64,000 nucleotides of DNA. Origin: Microbacterium pygmaeum (GTDB lineage: Bacteria > Actinomycetota > Actinomycetes > Actinomycetales > Microbacteriaceae). The translations under genes and the position numbers were made by a program. This document shows positions 25,874 through 33,448 of this stretch, one piece after another (position 1 is the first letter of the stretch; the number at the start of each line of letters is the position of its first letter). Where the stretch lies: assembly GCF_900100885.1 (NCBI RefSeq), contig NZ_LT629692.1:2542001-2606000 (forward strand). The letters are read 5' to 3'. The notes under the pieces were generated by a model that worked only from the letters and a program-made list of their open reading frames with translations, was not told the origin of the DNA and did not search any database.

Positions 25874-26440
25874 TCACGCGTCGATGTCGTCCACGCCCGG
25901 CATCCATGACGCACCCGGCCGACCCCAGCCGCGTTTGCGCGCGATCTTCTGCACGGTCTTCCAGTCGCCGTCGGGCAGCCGGTCGACGTACAGGATGCCG
26001 TCGAGGTGGTCGAACTCGTGCTGCATGATCCGCGCACGCCAGCCGTCGACCTCGATCCGGACATCGCCGCCGTCGAGGTCGGTGCCGGTGACGATCACAC
26101 GCTCGGAGCGACGCAGGGGGAACCGCTCCCCGGGAAAGGAGAGGCACCCTTCCGACTCATCATCCGGATCGGGATCGCCGGGGACCAGCGGGTGCATCCA
26201 CAGCTCGGGGTTAATGATGACGCCGCGCCACGGCGATCCGTCATCGTCCTGGTAGCTGTACGTGTAGAGGCGGAGCGCGACCCCGACCTGGGGTCCCGCC
26301 AGCCCGACGCCCGGTGCGGTGTCCATCGTCTCGAACATGTCCGCCACCAGAGTGCGGATCTCGTCGGTGATCTCGTCCACGCGGGCGGCGGGAGCATGCA
26401 GCACCGGGTCACCCATGATGCGTATCGGCAGAACGGCCAC
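25874..26440 (-). CDS. def: Peptide deformylase
   Basis: A 188-residue metalloprotease removing the N-formyl group from nascent proteins. All three motifs are present: GVGLAGPQVG (residues 44-53, with GP where GxGLAAxQ is usual), EGCLSFPG with metal ligand C99, and QHEFDHLDG with H141, E142 and H145. The start is GTG at 26440, six bases after a TAGGCT hexamer, so leaderless. It is divergent from the DMT-type transporter gene. Confidence 0.96.
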   Translation of the reverse strand: MAVLPIRIMGDPVLHAPAARVDEITDEIRTLVADMFETMDTAPGVGLAGPQVGVALRLYTYSYQDDDGSPWRGVIINPELWMHPLVPGDPDPDDESEGCLSFPGERFPLRRSERVIVTGTDLDGGDVRIEVDGWRARIMQHEFDHLDGILYVDRLPDGDWKTVQKIARKRGWGRPGASWMPGVDDIDA

Positions 26441-26446
26441 GCCTTG

Positions 26447-26452
26447 AGCCTA
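26447..26452 (-). promoter_or_regulatory. -10 element, leaderless, for def
   Basis: TAGGCT on the minus strand, six bases before the GTG at 26440. The promoters of def and the divergent transporter are only about 20 bases apart. Confidence 0.55.
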
Positions 26453-26470
26453 TCCACCCCATGCGGCGGT

Positions 26471-26476
26471 TAGTGT
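26471..26476 (+). promoter_or_regulatory. -10 element, leaderless, for the DMT-type transporter
   Basis: TAGTGT ends six bases before the GTG at 26483. Confidence 0.5.
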
Positions 26477-26482
26477 CGGTAC

Positions 26483-27595
26483 GTGTTGTTCAGCGCGAAT
26501 GAGATCGAAGACGTCGGGGACACGCTCGTCGGCGTGTTTCAGAACCCCGGCTTGCTGATCGGCATACCGCTCGCGCTGCTGGGCGCCATCTTCATGTCCT
26601 TCGGCGCGCAGTACCAGCATCGCGGCGTGACGAAGGTCGAGAAGCTCAGCGGGGGCGGCGGTTCGGGCGGCCTCACCGGCGGTCAGCTGTGGCAGCTGCT
26701 GCGGCGGCCGTCGTGGGTGATCGGCACTGTGATGCTGGCCCTGGCGATCATCTGCCAGCTGGGTGCACTGGCGTTCGCACCGCTGATCGTCGTGCAGCCG
26801 CTCGGCGCGATCGCGCTGGTCATCACGACGCTGCTCAACGCCCGCATCAGCGGTCACAAGCCGACGAAGCGCTCGCTCATCGCGATCGGCGCGTGCGTGG
26901 GCGGCATCTTCGTCTTCGTCACGATCGCGGCGCTGTTCGCCACGGACACCCCCGTCTCGAACGGACAGCTGATCACGATCGTGATCCTGCTCGCCGTCGT
27001 CCTGATCCTCTTCGGCGGCCTCTGGTTCTGGCGACGTCAGCGCATGGGAGCGCTGTTCTACATCACCGCCGCCGGAGTGATCTACGGCTTCGTCGCCACC
27101 CTCGCCAAGGTCGTCATCACACGTGTGCAGACCGGCGACTTCGATTGGCTGACCGTGCTGTGCCTTGTGGGGCTCCTGTTGAGCGCCGCCTTCGGCGCGT
27201 ACTTCGTCCAGACGGCGTACTCGTCCGGCCCGCCGGACCTCGTCATCGCGGGTTTGACCGTCATCGATCCGATCGTGGCGATCCTGATCGGGCTCATCGT
27301 CCTCAACGAGGCCGCGGGGGCGCCCCTCTGGGTCTACATCGCCTTCGCAGCCGTCGGCGCGGTCGCCGTGTGGGGCGTCTTCCAGCTGGCCCGGTACCAC
27401 CCGCAGATTCTCAGCGACAGCCAGGAGCTGCCGATCCCGCGGGGGAGTGACGGAGCCGCCGGCGCCGAGTCCACCACCGCCACGCCCAGCACCGGATCCA
27501 TCCGGATCACCGAGGCCGTCTCGAAGGTGTGGCCCGATCCGCCCACCCGGCCCTCGCGCCAGGGCAAGCCGGACCGCACCGATCCCGACGCCTGA
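26483..27595 (+). CDS. DMT-family (NIPA/EamA-like) membrane transporter
   Basis: A 370-residue protein with about nine hydrophobic helices, among them LLIGIPLALLGAIFMSFG and VDPIVAILIGLIVLNE-like segments, and the QPLGAIALVITTLLNARISG motif seen in actinobacterial DMT proteins related to NIPA-type magnesium transporters. A cytoplasmic C-terminal tail of about 60 residues is rich in Ser, Thr and Pro. The substrate is unknown. The GTG start is leaderless by the -10 spacing. It stands alone between def and tRNA-Met. Confidence 0.8.
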   Translation: MLFSANEIEDVGDTLVGVFQNPGLLIGIPLALLGAIFMSFGAQYQHRGVTKVEKLSGGGGSGGLTGGQLWQLLRRPSWVIGTVMLALAIICQLGALAFAPLIVVQPLGAIALVITTLLNARISGHKPTKRSLIAIGACVGGIFVFVTIAALFATDTPVSNGQLITIVILLAVVLILFGGLWFWRRQRMGALFYITAAGVIYGFVATLAKVVITRVQTGDFDWLTVLCLVGLLLSAAFGAYFVQTAYSSGPPDLVIAGLTVIDPIVAILIGLIVLNEAAGAPLWVYIAFAAVGAVAVWGVFQLARYHPQILSDSQELPIPRGSDGAAGAESTTATPSTGSIRITEAVSKVWPDPPTRPSRQGKPDRTDPDA

Positions 27596-27647
27596 TGCGC
27601 GACGCACAAGCGCCCCTCTCGCGCTCGGATCGCGCGCTGCCGGACGG

Positions 27648-27653
27648 TAGGCT
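27648..27653 (+). promoter_or_regulatory. -10 element for tRNA-Met
   Basis: TAGGCT, eleven bases upstream of the mature tRNA 5' end. Confidence 0.5.
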
Positions 27654-27663
27654 CGAAGCACGA

Positions 27664-27737
27664 GGGGCGGTGGCCAAGCTGGTCAAGGCAGCGGGCTCAT
27701 AACCCGACGATCGTGGGTTCAAGTCCCACCCGCCCTA
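27664..27737 (+). tRNA. tRNA-Met (anticodon CAT)
   Basis: A 74-base cloverleaf. Acceptor GGGGCGG pairs with CCGCCCT (one G-T wobble at the end), the D-arm is GCC/GGC, the anticodon loop is CTCATAA, and the T-arm is GTGGG-TTCAAGT-CCCAC. The anticodon stem has three G-C pairs near the loop as in initiators, but position 1 is G and paired, unlike the C1-A72 mismatch of bacterial initiators. Elongator Met is most likely; the CAT-reading Ile tRNA is possible. CCA is not encoded. Confidence 0.88.
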
Positions 27738-27774
27738 CTCAGGTCGTGCATTCCGGGTTCGCTGAATCACACGC

Positions 27775-27804
27775 TTGTCATTCGCACCCGGAGTGGGCGA
27801 TAAT
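27775..27804 (+). promoter_or_regulatory. Sigma-A type promoter of the DUF3145 gene
   Basis: TTGTCA (27775-27780) and GATAAT (27799-27804) are separated by 18 bases. This is the best two-hexamer promoter in the window. It gives a leader of about 70 bases with GGAGAAC before the ATG at 27882. Confidence 0.65.
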
Positions 27805-27881
27805 TGCCACACAACCGAACATCGCCGCAGCAATCCGCATCAGGTCGTAGGGGAAGACGCACCTGACGAAACGGAGAACTG

Positions 27882-28385
27882 ATGGCGACGCCACAAGCGC
27901 GTGGAGTGATCTTCATCCACTCCGCGCCACGAGCACTCTGCCCGCACCTCGAGTGGGCGGTCGGGCGCGCCCTGGGGCGTGCAGTGAATTTCGAGTGGAC
28001 GGAACAGCCGGTCCTGGCCGGCAGTCGGCGCGCGGAATACTACTGGGAGGGTCCCGCCGGCACCGGCGCGGCGCTGGCCACCGCCATCCGCGGCTGGGAG
28101 CACCTCAGGTTCGAAGTCAGCGAGGATCCGACTCCGCGCAGCGACGGCGGCCGCTGGCTGCACACGCCGGGCCTGGGCATCCACTACGCGCAGACCGACT
28201 CCGCCGGCAACATCGTCATCGGTGAGGACCGCATCCGCTACGCCATGGAACTGGCGGCCGGCGATGCGGTCGAACTCCATCACGAACTGCAGGTCGCTCT
28301 GGGCGGAGCGTGGGACGAGGAGCTCGAGCCCTTCCGTCACGCCAGCGACGACGCGACCGTGGTCTGGCTCCACAAGGTCGGGTGA
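27882..28385 (+). CDS. DUF3145 family protein
   Basis: A 167-residue acidic soluble protein conserved across actinobacteria. It begins MATPQARGVIFIHSAPRALC, and has the FEWTEQPVLAGSRRAEYYWEG and RWLHTPGLGIHYAQTDSAGNI segments typical of DUF3145. Its function is not known. Unlike most genes nearby it has a full promoter with an untranslated leader and a real ribosome site, which suggests strong and perhaps regulated expression. It is followed by a strong terminator shared with fabF. Confidence 0.88.
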   Translation: MATPQARGVIFIHSAPRALCPHLEWAVGRALGRAVNFEWTEQPVLAGSRRAEYYWEGPAGTGAALATAIRGWEHLRFEVSEDPTPRSDGGRWLHTPGLGIHYAQTDSAGNIVIGEDRIRYAMELAAGDAVELHHELQVALGGAWDEELEPFRHASDDATVVWLHKVG

Positions 28386-28466
28386 GGACAGCGTGGGCTG
28401 AGGCGTCATTACCGGTCGTCGGTGAGGCAACCCGGATACCGCGAACGCGAATCAGTCCGACCGACA

Positions 28467-28494
28467 GATGCCCCCGGGATCTCCCGGGGGCATC
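28467..28494. terminator. Strong bidirectional terminator between DUF3145 and fabF
   Basis: GATGCCCCC (28467-28475) pairs with 28486-28494, extended by GGGA/TCCC to a 13-bp stem with a tiny loop, followed by TTC. It ends the convergent DUF3145 and fab transcripts. Confidence 0.88.
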
Positions 28495-28511
28495 TTCGTG
28501 TCCAGGAGCGG

Positions 28512-29750
28512 CTAGGCGGAGGCGAACGCGACGACGGCGTTGTGCCCGCCGAAGCCGAACGAGTTGCTGATCGCGAGCTGAGGTCCGTCTCCGAGGGCGA
28601 TCGGCTCGCCCGAGATCCGCAACGGAATGTCGGGGTCCTGGGTGGTGAGGTTGATCGTCGGCGGCGCCTGACGGTCGCGGAGGGCGAGGATCGTGAAGAT
28701 CGCCTCCAGCGCACCGGTGCCGCCCAGCAGGTGACCGGTGGAGCCCTTGGTCGCCGACACGGGGATGTCGTGGATGCGATCGCCGAACACGCTCAGCAGC
28801 GCGCGGTACTCCGCGATGTCACCGGTCGGGGTCGAGGTGGCGTGCGCATTGATGTGCGTCACGTCGTCGACCGACGCGCCGGCCTGCTCCAGCGCGAGAC
28901 GCACTGCCCGCGAGGCGCCGAGGCCCTCGGGCTCCGGAGCGGTGATGTGGTACGAATCGGCCGTCACTCCGCCGCCTGCCACGACCGCGTAGATCGTGGC
29001 GCCGCGCGCGAGCGCGTGCTCCTCGGTCTCGAGCACGAGCGCCGCAGCGCCCTCGCCCATCACGAAGCCGTCGCGATCGACGCTGTATGGCCGGGAGGCG
29101 TGGCTCGGGTCGTCATTGCGGCGTGACAGCGCCTGCATAGAGGCGAACGAGGCGACGGTGATCGGGTGGATCGCGGACTCGGTGCCGCCGGCGATGACGA
29201 CGTCGGCCAAGCCGAGGCGCAGGTGCTCCAGCGCGTTCACGATCGCTTCGGTGCTGGAGGCGCAGGCGGATGCCACGGTGCGTGCGTACGCGCGTGCGCC
29301 GAGGTGCATCGAGACCGCCGCCGCGGCCGCGTTGGGCATCAGCATCGGGACGGTCATCGGCATGACGCGCCGCGGACCCTTCTCGCGCAGCGTGTCCCAG
29401 GCATCCAGCAGCGTCCACACGCCGCCGATGCCGGTCGCGAAGTCGACGCCGAGCCGCTCCGGGGCGACGTCGGGAGTCCCCGCATCCGCCCACGCCTCCC
29501 GCGCAGCCACGAGGGCGAACTGGGACGCCGGGTCGAGGCGTTTGGCCTCGGGTCGCTCCAGCACCGTGTCCGGCCGGGCCAGCGCCTCGGCCGCGAAGGT
29601 CACTGGCAGTTCGTACTTGGAGACCCAGTCGTGCTCCAGCGTGCGGGCGCCGGAGACGCCTTCCAGCAGGGCCGTCCAGCTCTCGGGTGCCGTGGCACCG
29701 ATCGGCGACGACGCCCCGATTCCGGTGACGACGATGCGTGGGGTACTCAT
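28512..29750 (-). CDS. fabF: Beta-ketoacyl-ACP synthase II
   Basis: A 412-residue condensing enzyme of type II fatty acid synthesis. The catalytic Cys is C163 in VASACASSTEA, and the two histidines are in NAHATSTPTGD and KGSTGHLLGGTGALE. The glycine-rich GGHNAVVAFA ends the protein. The start at 29750 (MSTPRIVVTGIG) is chosen over an ATG fifteen codons earlier because of GAGGA at good spacing and the family N-terminus. It is the last gene of fabD-fabH-acpP-fabF. Confidence 0.96.
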   Translation of the reverse strand: MSTPRIVVTGIGASSPIGATAPESWTALLEGVSGARTLEHDWVSKYELPVTFAAEALARPDTVLERPEAKRLDPASQFALVAAREAWADAGTPDVAPERLGVDFATGIGGVWTLLDAWDTLREKGPRRVMPMTVPMLMPNAAAAAVSMHLGARAYARTVASACASSTEAIVNALEHLRLGLADVVIAGGTESAIHPITVASFASMQALSRRNDDPSHASRPYSVDRDGFVMGEGAAALVLETEEHALARGATIYAVVAGGGVTADSYHITAPEPEGLGASRAVRLALEQAGASVDDVTHINAHATSTPTGDIAEYRALLSVFGDRIHDIPVSATKGSTGHLLGGTGALEAIFTILALRDRQAPPTINLTTQDPDIPLRISGEPIALGDGPQLAISNSFGFGGHNAVVAFASA

Positions 29751-29846
29751 GTGGTGGTCCTCGATCAAGTTGCCGGTGGGGGCTCGCGCCCCCACCGTGA
29801 CGTTCGTCAGCAGGCCGCGGGATCGGGGCCGGGCCCCGTCAGGTGG

Positions 29847-30095
29847 TCAGGCCTGGTTCGACGTGATGAAGGTGACGGCGTCGCCGACGGTCTTCAGGTT
29901 CTTCACTTCGTCGTCGGGGATGGTGACGCCGAACTTCTCCTCGGCGTTGACGACGATCGTCATCATCGAGATCGAGTCGATGTCGAGGTCGTCGGTGAAC
30001 GACTTCTCCAGTGCCACCTCATCGGCCGAGATCCCGGTCTCGTCCGTGATCAGCTCGGCGAGTCCGGCAAGGACCTCTTCGTTCGTGAATGCCAT
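29847..30095 (-). CDS. acpP: Acyl carrier protein
   Basis: An 82-residue acidic helical protein. The phosphopantetheine serine is S41 in DLDIDSISM, where most ACPs have DSL. It carries growing acyl chains between the Fab enzymes. AAGGAGA lies six bases before the ATG, one of the strongest ribosome sites in the window, fitting a highly made protein. It sits between fabH and fabF as in Streptomyces. Confidence 0.96.
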   Translation of the reverse strand: MAFTNEEVLAGLAELITDETGISADEVALEKSFTDDLDIDSISMMTIVVNAEEKFGVTIPDDEVKNLKTVGDAVTFITSNQA

Positions 30096-30173
30096 GGGGT
30101 TCTCCTTGTTTTTCTGGGTTCGCCGGCCCCGGATGCGGGACCGACTTCAGTCTAGAGTCGGCGACCCGACGGG

Positions 30174-31175
30174 TCAGGGAAGGACGACGACCTGCGCGCC
30201 GAAGACGAGGCCCGCGCCGAAACCGATCTGCAGCGCGAGGCCGCCGCTCAGCTCCGGGTGCTCCGCGAGCAGTCGGTGTGTCGCCAGCGGGATGGACGCG
30301 GCCGACGTGTTGCCGGTGGTCTCGATGTCGCGCCCGATGATCACCGTGTCGGGGAGGCCGAGCTGCTTGGCGAACTCGTCGATGATGCGCATGTTGGCCT
30401 GGTGCGGGACGAAGGCGGCCAGATCGGATGCCTCGACGCCGGCGGCCTCGAGCGCCTGACGAGCAACCTTGACCATCTCCCACACCGCCCAGCGGAAGAC
30501 GGCCGGTCCTTCCTGGCGGAGCGTCGGCCATGCCGCGCGTCCGTACCGGAAGTCGTTCAGGGTCGCGTTCATCCCGACCGCATCGGCCTTGGAGCCGTCG
30601 GAGCCCCAGATCGTCGGTCCGATGCCGGGCGTGTCGCTGGGTCCGATCACGACGGCGCCGGCGCCGTCGCCGAGCAGGAACGAGATGCTCCGGTCGGTGG
30701 GGTCCACGACATCGCTGAGCTTCTCGGCGCCCACCACGACCGCATAGTGCGCTGCGCCACCGCGGATCAGGGCATCGGCCTGCGCGACGGCATACGAGAA
30801 GCCTGCGCACGCCGCATTCAGGTCGAATGCGGCGGCCGGGTTCGCGCCGATGCGGTCTGCGACGATCGCCGAGACCGACGGCGTCTGCTTCGGATTGCTG
30901 ATCGTCGCGACGATGACGACGTCGATCTGGTCCGGCGTCAGGCCGGACTTCGCGATCGCCTCGGCCGCCGCATCCGTCGACAGCTCGATGACGGTGGTCT
31001 CCTCGACCGCGCGCGTCCGCGTGATGATCCCGGTGCGCTGGCGGATCCACTCGTCGCTGGAGTCGATCGCCTCGATGAGATCCGAGTTGGGGACGGCGAT
31101 CTCTCCGCGGGCTGCGCCGTAGGAGTAGATGCGTGTGTGCGCGGGCCCGGTGGGCTGGACGAGCTGGGGGCTCAT
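30174..31175 (-). CDS. fabH: Beta-ketoacyl-ACP synthase III
   Basis: A 333-residue initiating condensing enzyme joining an acyl-CoA to malonyl-ACP. The Cys-His-Asn triad is visible: C123 in NAACAGFSYA, His in VPHQANMRI and Asn in TTGNTSAASIP. Actinobacterial FabH usually accepts branched-chain starters, in keeping with iso/anteiso lipids. The start ATG at 31175 overlaps the fabD stop (ATGA). Confidence 0.96.
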   Translation of the reverse strand: MSPQLVQPTGPAHTRIYSYGAARGEIAVPNSDLIEAIDSSDEWIRQRTGIITRTRAVEETTVIELSTDAAAEAIAKSGLTPDQIDVVIVATISNPKQTPSVSAIVADRIGANPAAAFDLNAACAGFSYAVAQADALIRGGAAHYAVVVGAEKLSDVVDPTDRSISFLLGDGAGAVVIGPSDTPGIGPTIWGSDGSKADAVGMNATLNDFRYGRAAWPTLRQEGPAVFRWAVWEMVKVARQALEAAGVEASDLAAFVPHQANMRIIDEFAKQLGLPDTVIIGRDIETTGNTSAASIPLATHRLLAEHPELSGGLALQIGFGAGLVFGAQVVVLP

Positions 31176-32119
31176 GCGTCGTCTCCTGTCGTTGCGGCGG
31201 CCGCGTCTGCGGCTTCGACGCTGCGAAGCAGCGCGGTGGCCGCCGCGAGGTCGTCCGGTGTCTTCACTGCCACCGTCGGGGTGCCCCGGAGCGCGCGCTT
31301 GGCGAGCCCGGTCAGGGTCCCCGCGGGGGAGAACTCGACGATACCCGTGACGTCGGCCGCCGCGAAGCTCTGCATGCACAGGTCCCATCGCACCGGCGAG
31401 GCGACCTGGTCCACGAGCAGGTCCAGGTAGCGCGCACCGGAATCGACGACCGAGCCGTCGCGGTTGGTCCACACGGTCCGCTGCGGGTCCTGGACGGACA
31501 CCGAACCGGCGGCGTCGCGGAGCGCGGCGACGGCGGGAGTCATGTAGCGGGTGTGGAAGGCGCCGGCGACCTGCAGCGGGATCACACGCGTGCCGGCCGG
31601 GGGCTCCGCGGCCAGCTTCGCCAAGGCCGGAAGCGCGCCGGCCGCGACCAGTTGACCACCGCCGTTGTAGTTGGCGGGGGTGAGATCGAGCGCGGAGAGC
31701 GCGTCGACCACCGCGTCCTGATCGCCGCCGATGATCGCGCTCATCCCGGTCTGCTCCGCGGCGGCGGCCTCGGCCATCGCGCGTCCGCGGAGTCCGACCA
31801 GGGTGAGCGCGTCCTGCTCGGAGAGGATGCCGGATGCCGCGGCGGCGGCGAACTCGCCGACGGAGTGCCCCGCGAAGCCGTCGATGCCGTCACGGCCGGC
31901 CAGCGCGTTCCAGGAGAGGAGGCTGGCCGCGACGATCAGCGGCTGTGCGACCTGCGTATCGCGGATCCGCTCGGCGTCCCATTCGGTGCCCGCAGCGACC
32001 AGGTCGACGCCGGCCCAGTCGGAGTACCGACCCATCGCCTCACGCGCGCCGTCGAGCTCGAGCCAGGGGGAGAGGAACCCGGGGGACTGCGAGCCCTGCC
32101 CGGGGAAGACGGCGATCAT
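31172..32119 (-). CDS. fabD: Malonyl-CoA:ACP transacylase
   Basis: About 315 residues. FPGQGSQ at the N-terminus and the nucleophile GHSVGEF (S86) define the family; a late AFHTRYM supplies the catalytic His. It loads malonyl groups onto ACP. The ATG at 32119 is preferred to the GTG one codon upstream because AGGATGGA then lies at better spacing. It heads the fab genes proper and follows the regulator fasR by about 110 bases. Confidence 0.95.
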   Translation of the reverse strand: MIAVFPGQGSQSPGFLSPWLELDGAREAMGRYSDWAGVDLVAAGTEWDAERIRDTQVAQPLIVAASLLSWNALAGRDGIDGFAGHSVGEFAAAAASGILSEQDALTLVGLRGRAMAEAAAAEQTGMSAIIGGDQDAVVDALSALDLTPANYNGGGQLVAAGALPALAKLAAEPPAGTRVIPLQVAGAFHTRYMTPAVAALRDAAGSVSVQDPQRTVWTNRDGSVVDSGARYLDLLVDQVASPVRWDLCMQSFAAADVTGIVEFSPAGTLTGLAKRALRGTPTVAVKTPDDLAAATALLRSVEAADAAAATTGDDA

Positions 32120-32228
32120 CACCGTTCCATCCTGTCAAGGAACCGACGGGAGCCCCTGGCGATCCTGTCACAAGAATTCCGGGAACCTTTGTGCGAGGCG
32201 CACAGGGCACCCGATCCGCGGAACCGCC

Positions 32229-33440
32229 TCACGGACGGCGCAGCGCCGGCGGGCGACGCCGCGTCGTGTCGGTGCCGATGGAACCGAGGATCAGCGCGGT
32301 CTGGAGGATGAGCGCCTCGCGGGGGCCGGTCGCGTCCCAGCCGATGACGTCCGAGACCCGCTTCAACCGGTAGCGCACGGTATTCGGGTGCACGAAGAGC
32401 TCGCGCGCGGTGGCCTCGAGCGAGCGTCCGTTGTCGAGATAGCTCCACAGCGTTGTCACCAGGTCGGCGCTGTGGGCCTGCAGCGGGCGGTAGATCCGCT
32501 CGACGAGCGTCTGCTTGGCGAGCGGATCGCCGGCCAGCGCCCGCTCGGGCAGCAGATCGTCGGCCTCGACGGGGCGCGGCGCGCCACGCCACGCCTTCGC
32601 GACGGCGAAGCCTGCGAGGGACGCGCGAGCGCTCTGGCTGGCATCGACCAGGGCAGGCACGGCCGGCCCGAGCACGAGGAGGCCGGCGCCGAAACCCGGC
32701 TCCAGCCTTCTGGCGATCTCGGGGAAGGGCAGTTCCGGGTCGTCGTCGGCGCGGCCGGGCAGCTCGGCGCGGCCGAGCACCAGCACCAGGCGCGAACCCT
32801 GGACGCCGATGAGCACGTCCACGCCGAGCTTCCGAGCCGTCCGGCGGAGCTGATCCACATCCAGCTGCGGAGGGGTGGTGCCCACCAGCACCGCCACCTC
32901 GCCGTGACCGTGCCAGCCGAGCGCGGCGATCCGGCTCGGAAGCTCCTCATCGGTCTCGCCGGTGAGGATCGAGTCCACTACCAGCGCTTCGAGGCGGGCA
33001 TCCCACAGCCCTCTGGCCTCCGCCGCACGGGCGTAGACGTCCGCCGCGGCGAACGCGACTTCCCGCGAGTACAGCAGGATGCCCTCGCGGAGGTCGTCGC
33101 CCTTGCCTGCGACGCGCTCCTCCGTCACCTCGACGGTCACCCGGATCAGCTGGAGCGTCTGGGTGAGGCTGACGCTGCGCAGCAGCTCGCGTGGCGCGGC
33201 GGCGAAGATGTCGGCCGCGATCCACGGCGTGGATTTCGGATCGTCGTACCACTGGATGAACGACGAGATGCCGGCCTGCGCCACCAGGCCGACCGCGGAG
33301 CGGCGGGCCGGTGGCATCTCGGCATACCAGGGGAGCGAGTCCTCGAGCCGCTTGATCGTCGCGGTCGCCAGATCACCCGAGATGCGTCGCAGCCAGGTGA
33401 GCGTCTCCGTCTTGTCCATCGAGGAGGGACGACCGGTCAT
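32229..33440 (-). CDS. fasR: PucR-type regulator, FasR-like activator of fatty acid synthesis
   Basis: A 403-residue regulator. The C-terminus has the PucR-type helix-turn-helix (RSLEATARELFVHPNTVRYR), preceded by a GGDEF-like/CdaR central region. In Streptomyces a protein of this architecture, FasR, sits next to fabD and activates the fabD-fabH-acpP-fabF operon; the position here is identical, so the same role is inferred. The start at 33440 lies eight bases after the aceE stop, so the two genes are probably cotranscribed. The next ATG (33419) has no ribosome site. Confidence 0.85.
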   Translation of the reverse strand: MTGRPSSMDKTETLTWLRRISGDLATATIKRLEDSLPWYAEMPPARRSAVGLVAQAGISSFIQWYDDPKSTPWIAADIFAAAPRELLRSVSLTQTLQLIRVTVEVTEERVAGKGDDLREGILLYSREVAFAAADVYARAAEARGLWDARLEALVVDSILTGETDEELPSRIAALGWHGHGEVAVLVGTTPPQLDVDQLRRTARKLGVDVLIGVQGSRLVLVLGRAELPGRADDDPELPFPEIARRLEPGFGAGLLVLGPAVPALVDASQSARASLAGFAVAKAWRGAPRPVEADDLLPERALAGDPLAKQTLVERIYRPLQAHSADLVTTLWSYLDNGRSLEATARELFVHPNTVRYRLKRVSDVIGWDATGPREALILQTALILGSIGTDTTRRRPPALRRP

Positions 33441-33448
33441 GCCTCGGA

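Noticed and set aside
25708..26028. Frames crossing tRNA-Asn with peptide VAQLAEQPAVNRQVLGSSPS and its antisense
   Set aside because: These are translations of the tRNA itself, a known source of false proteins. The cloverleaf is complete.
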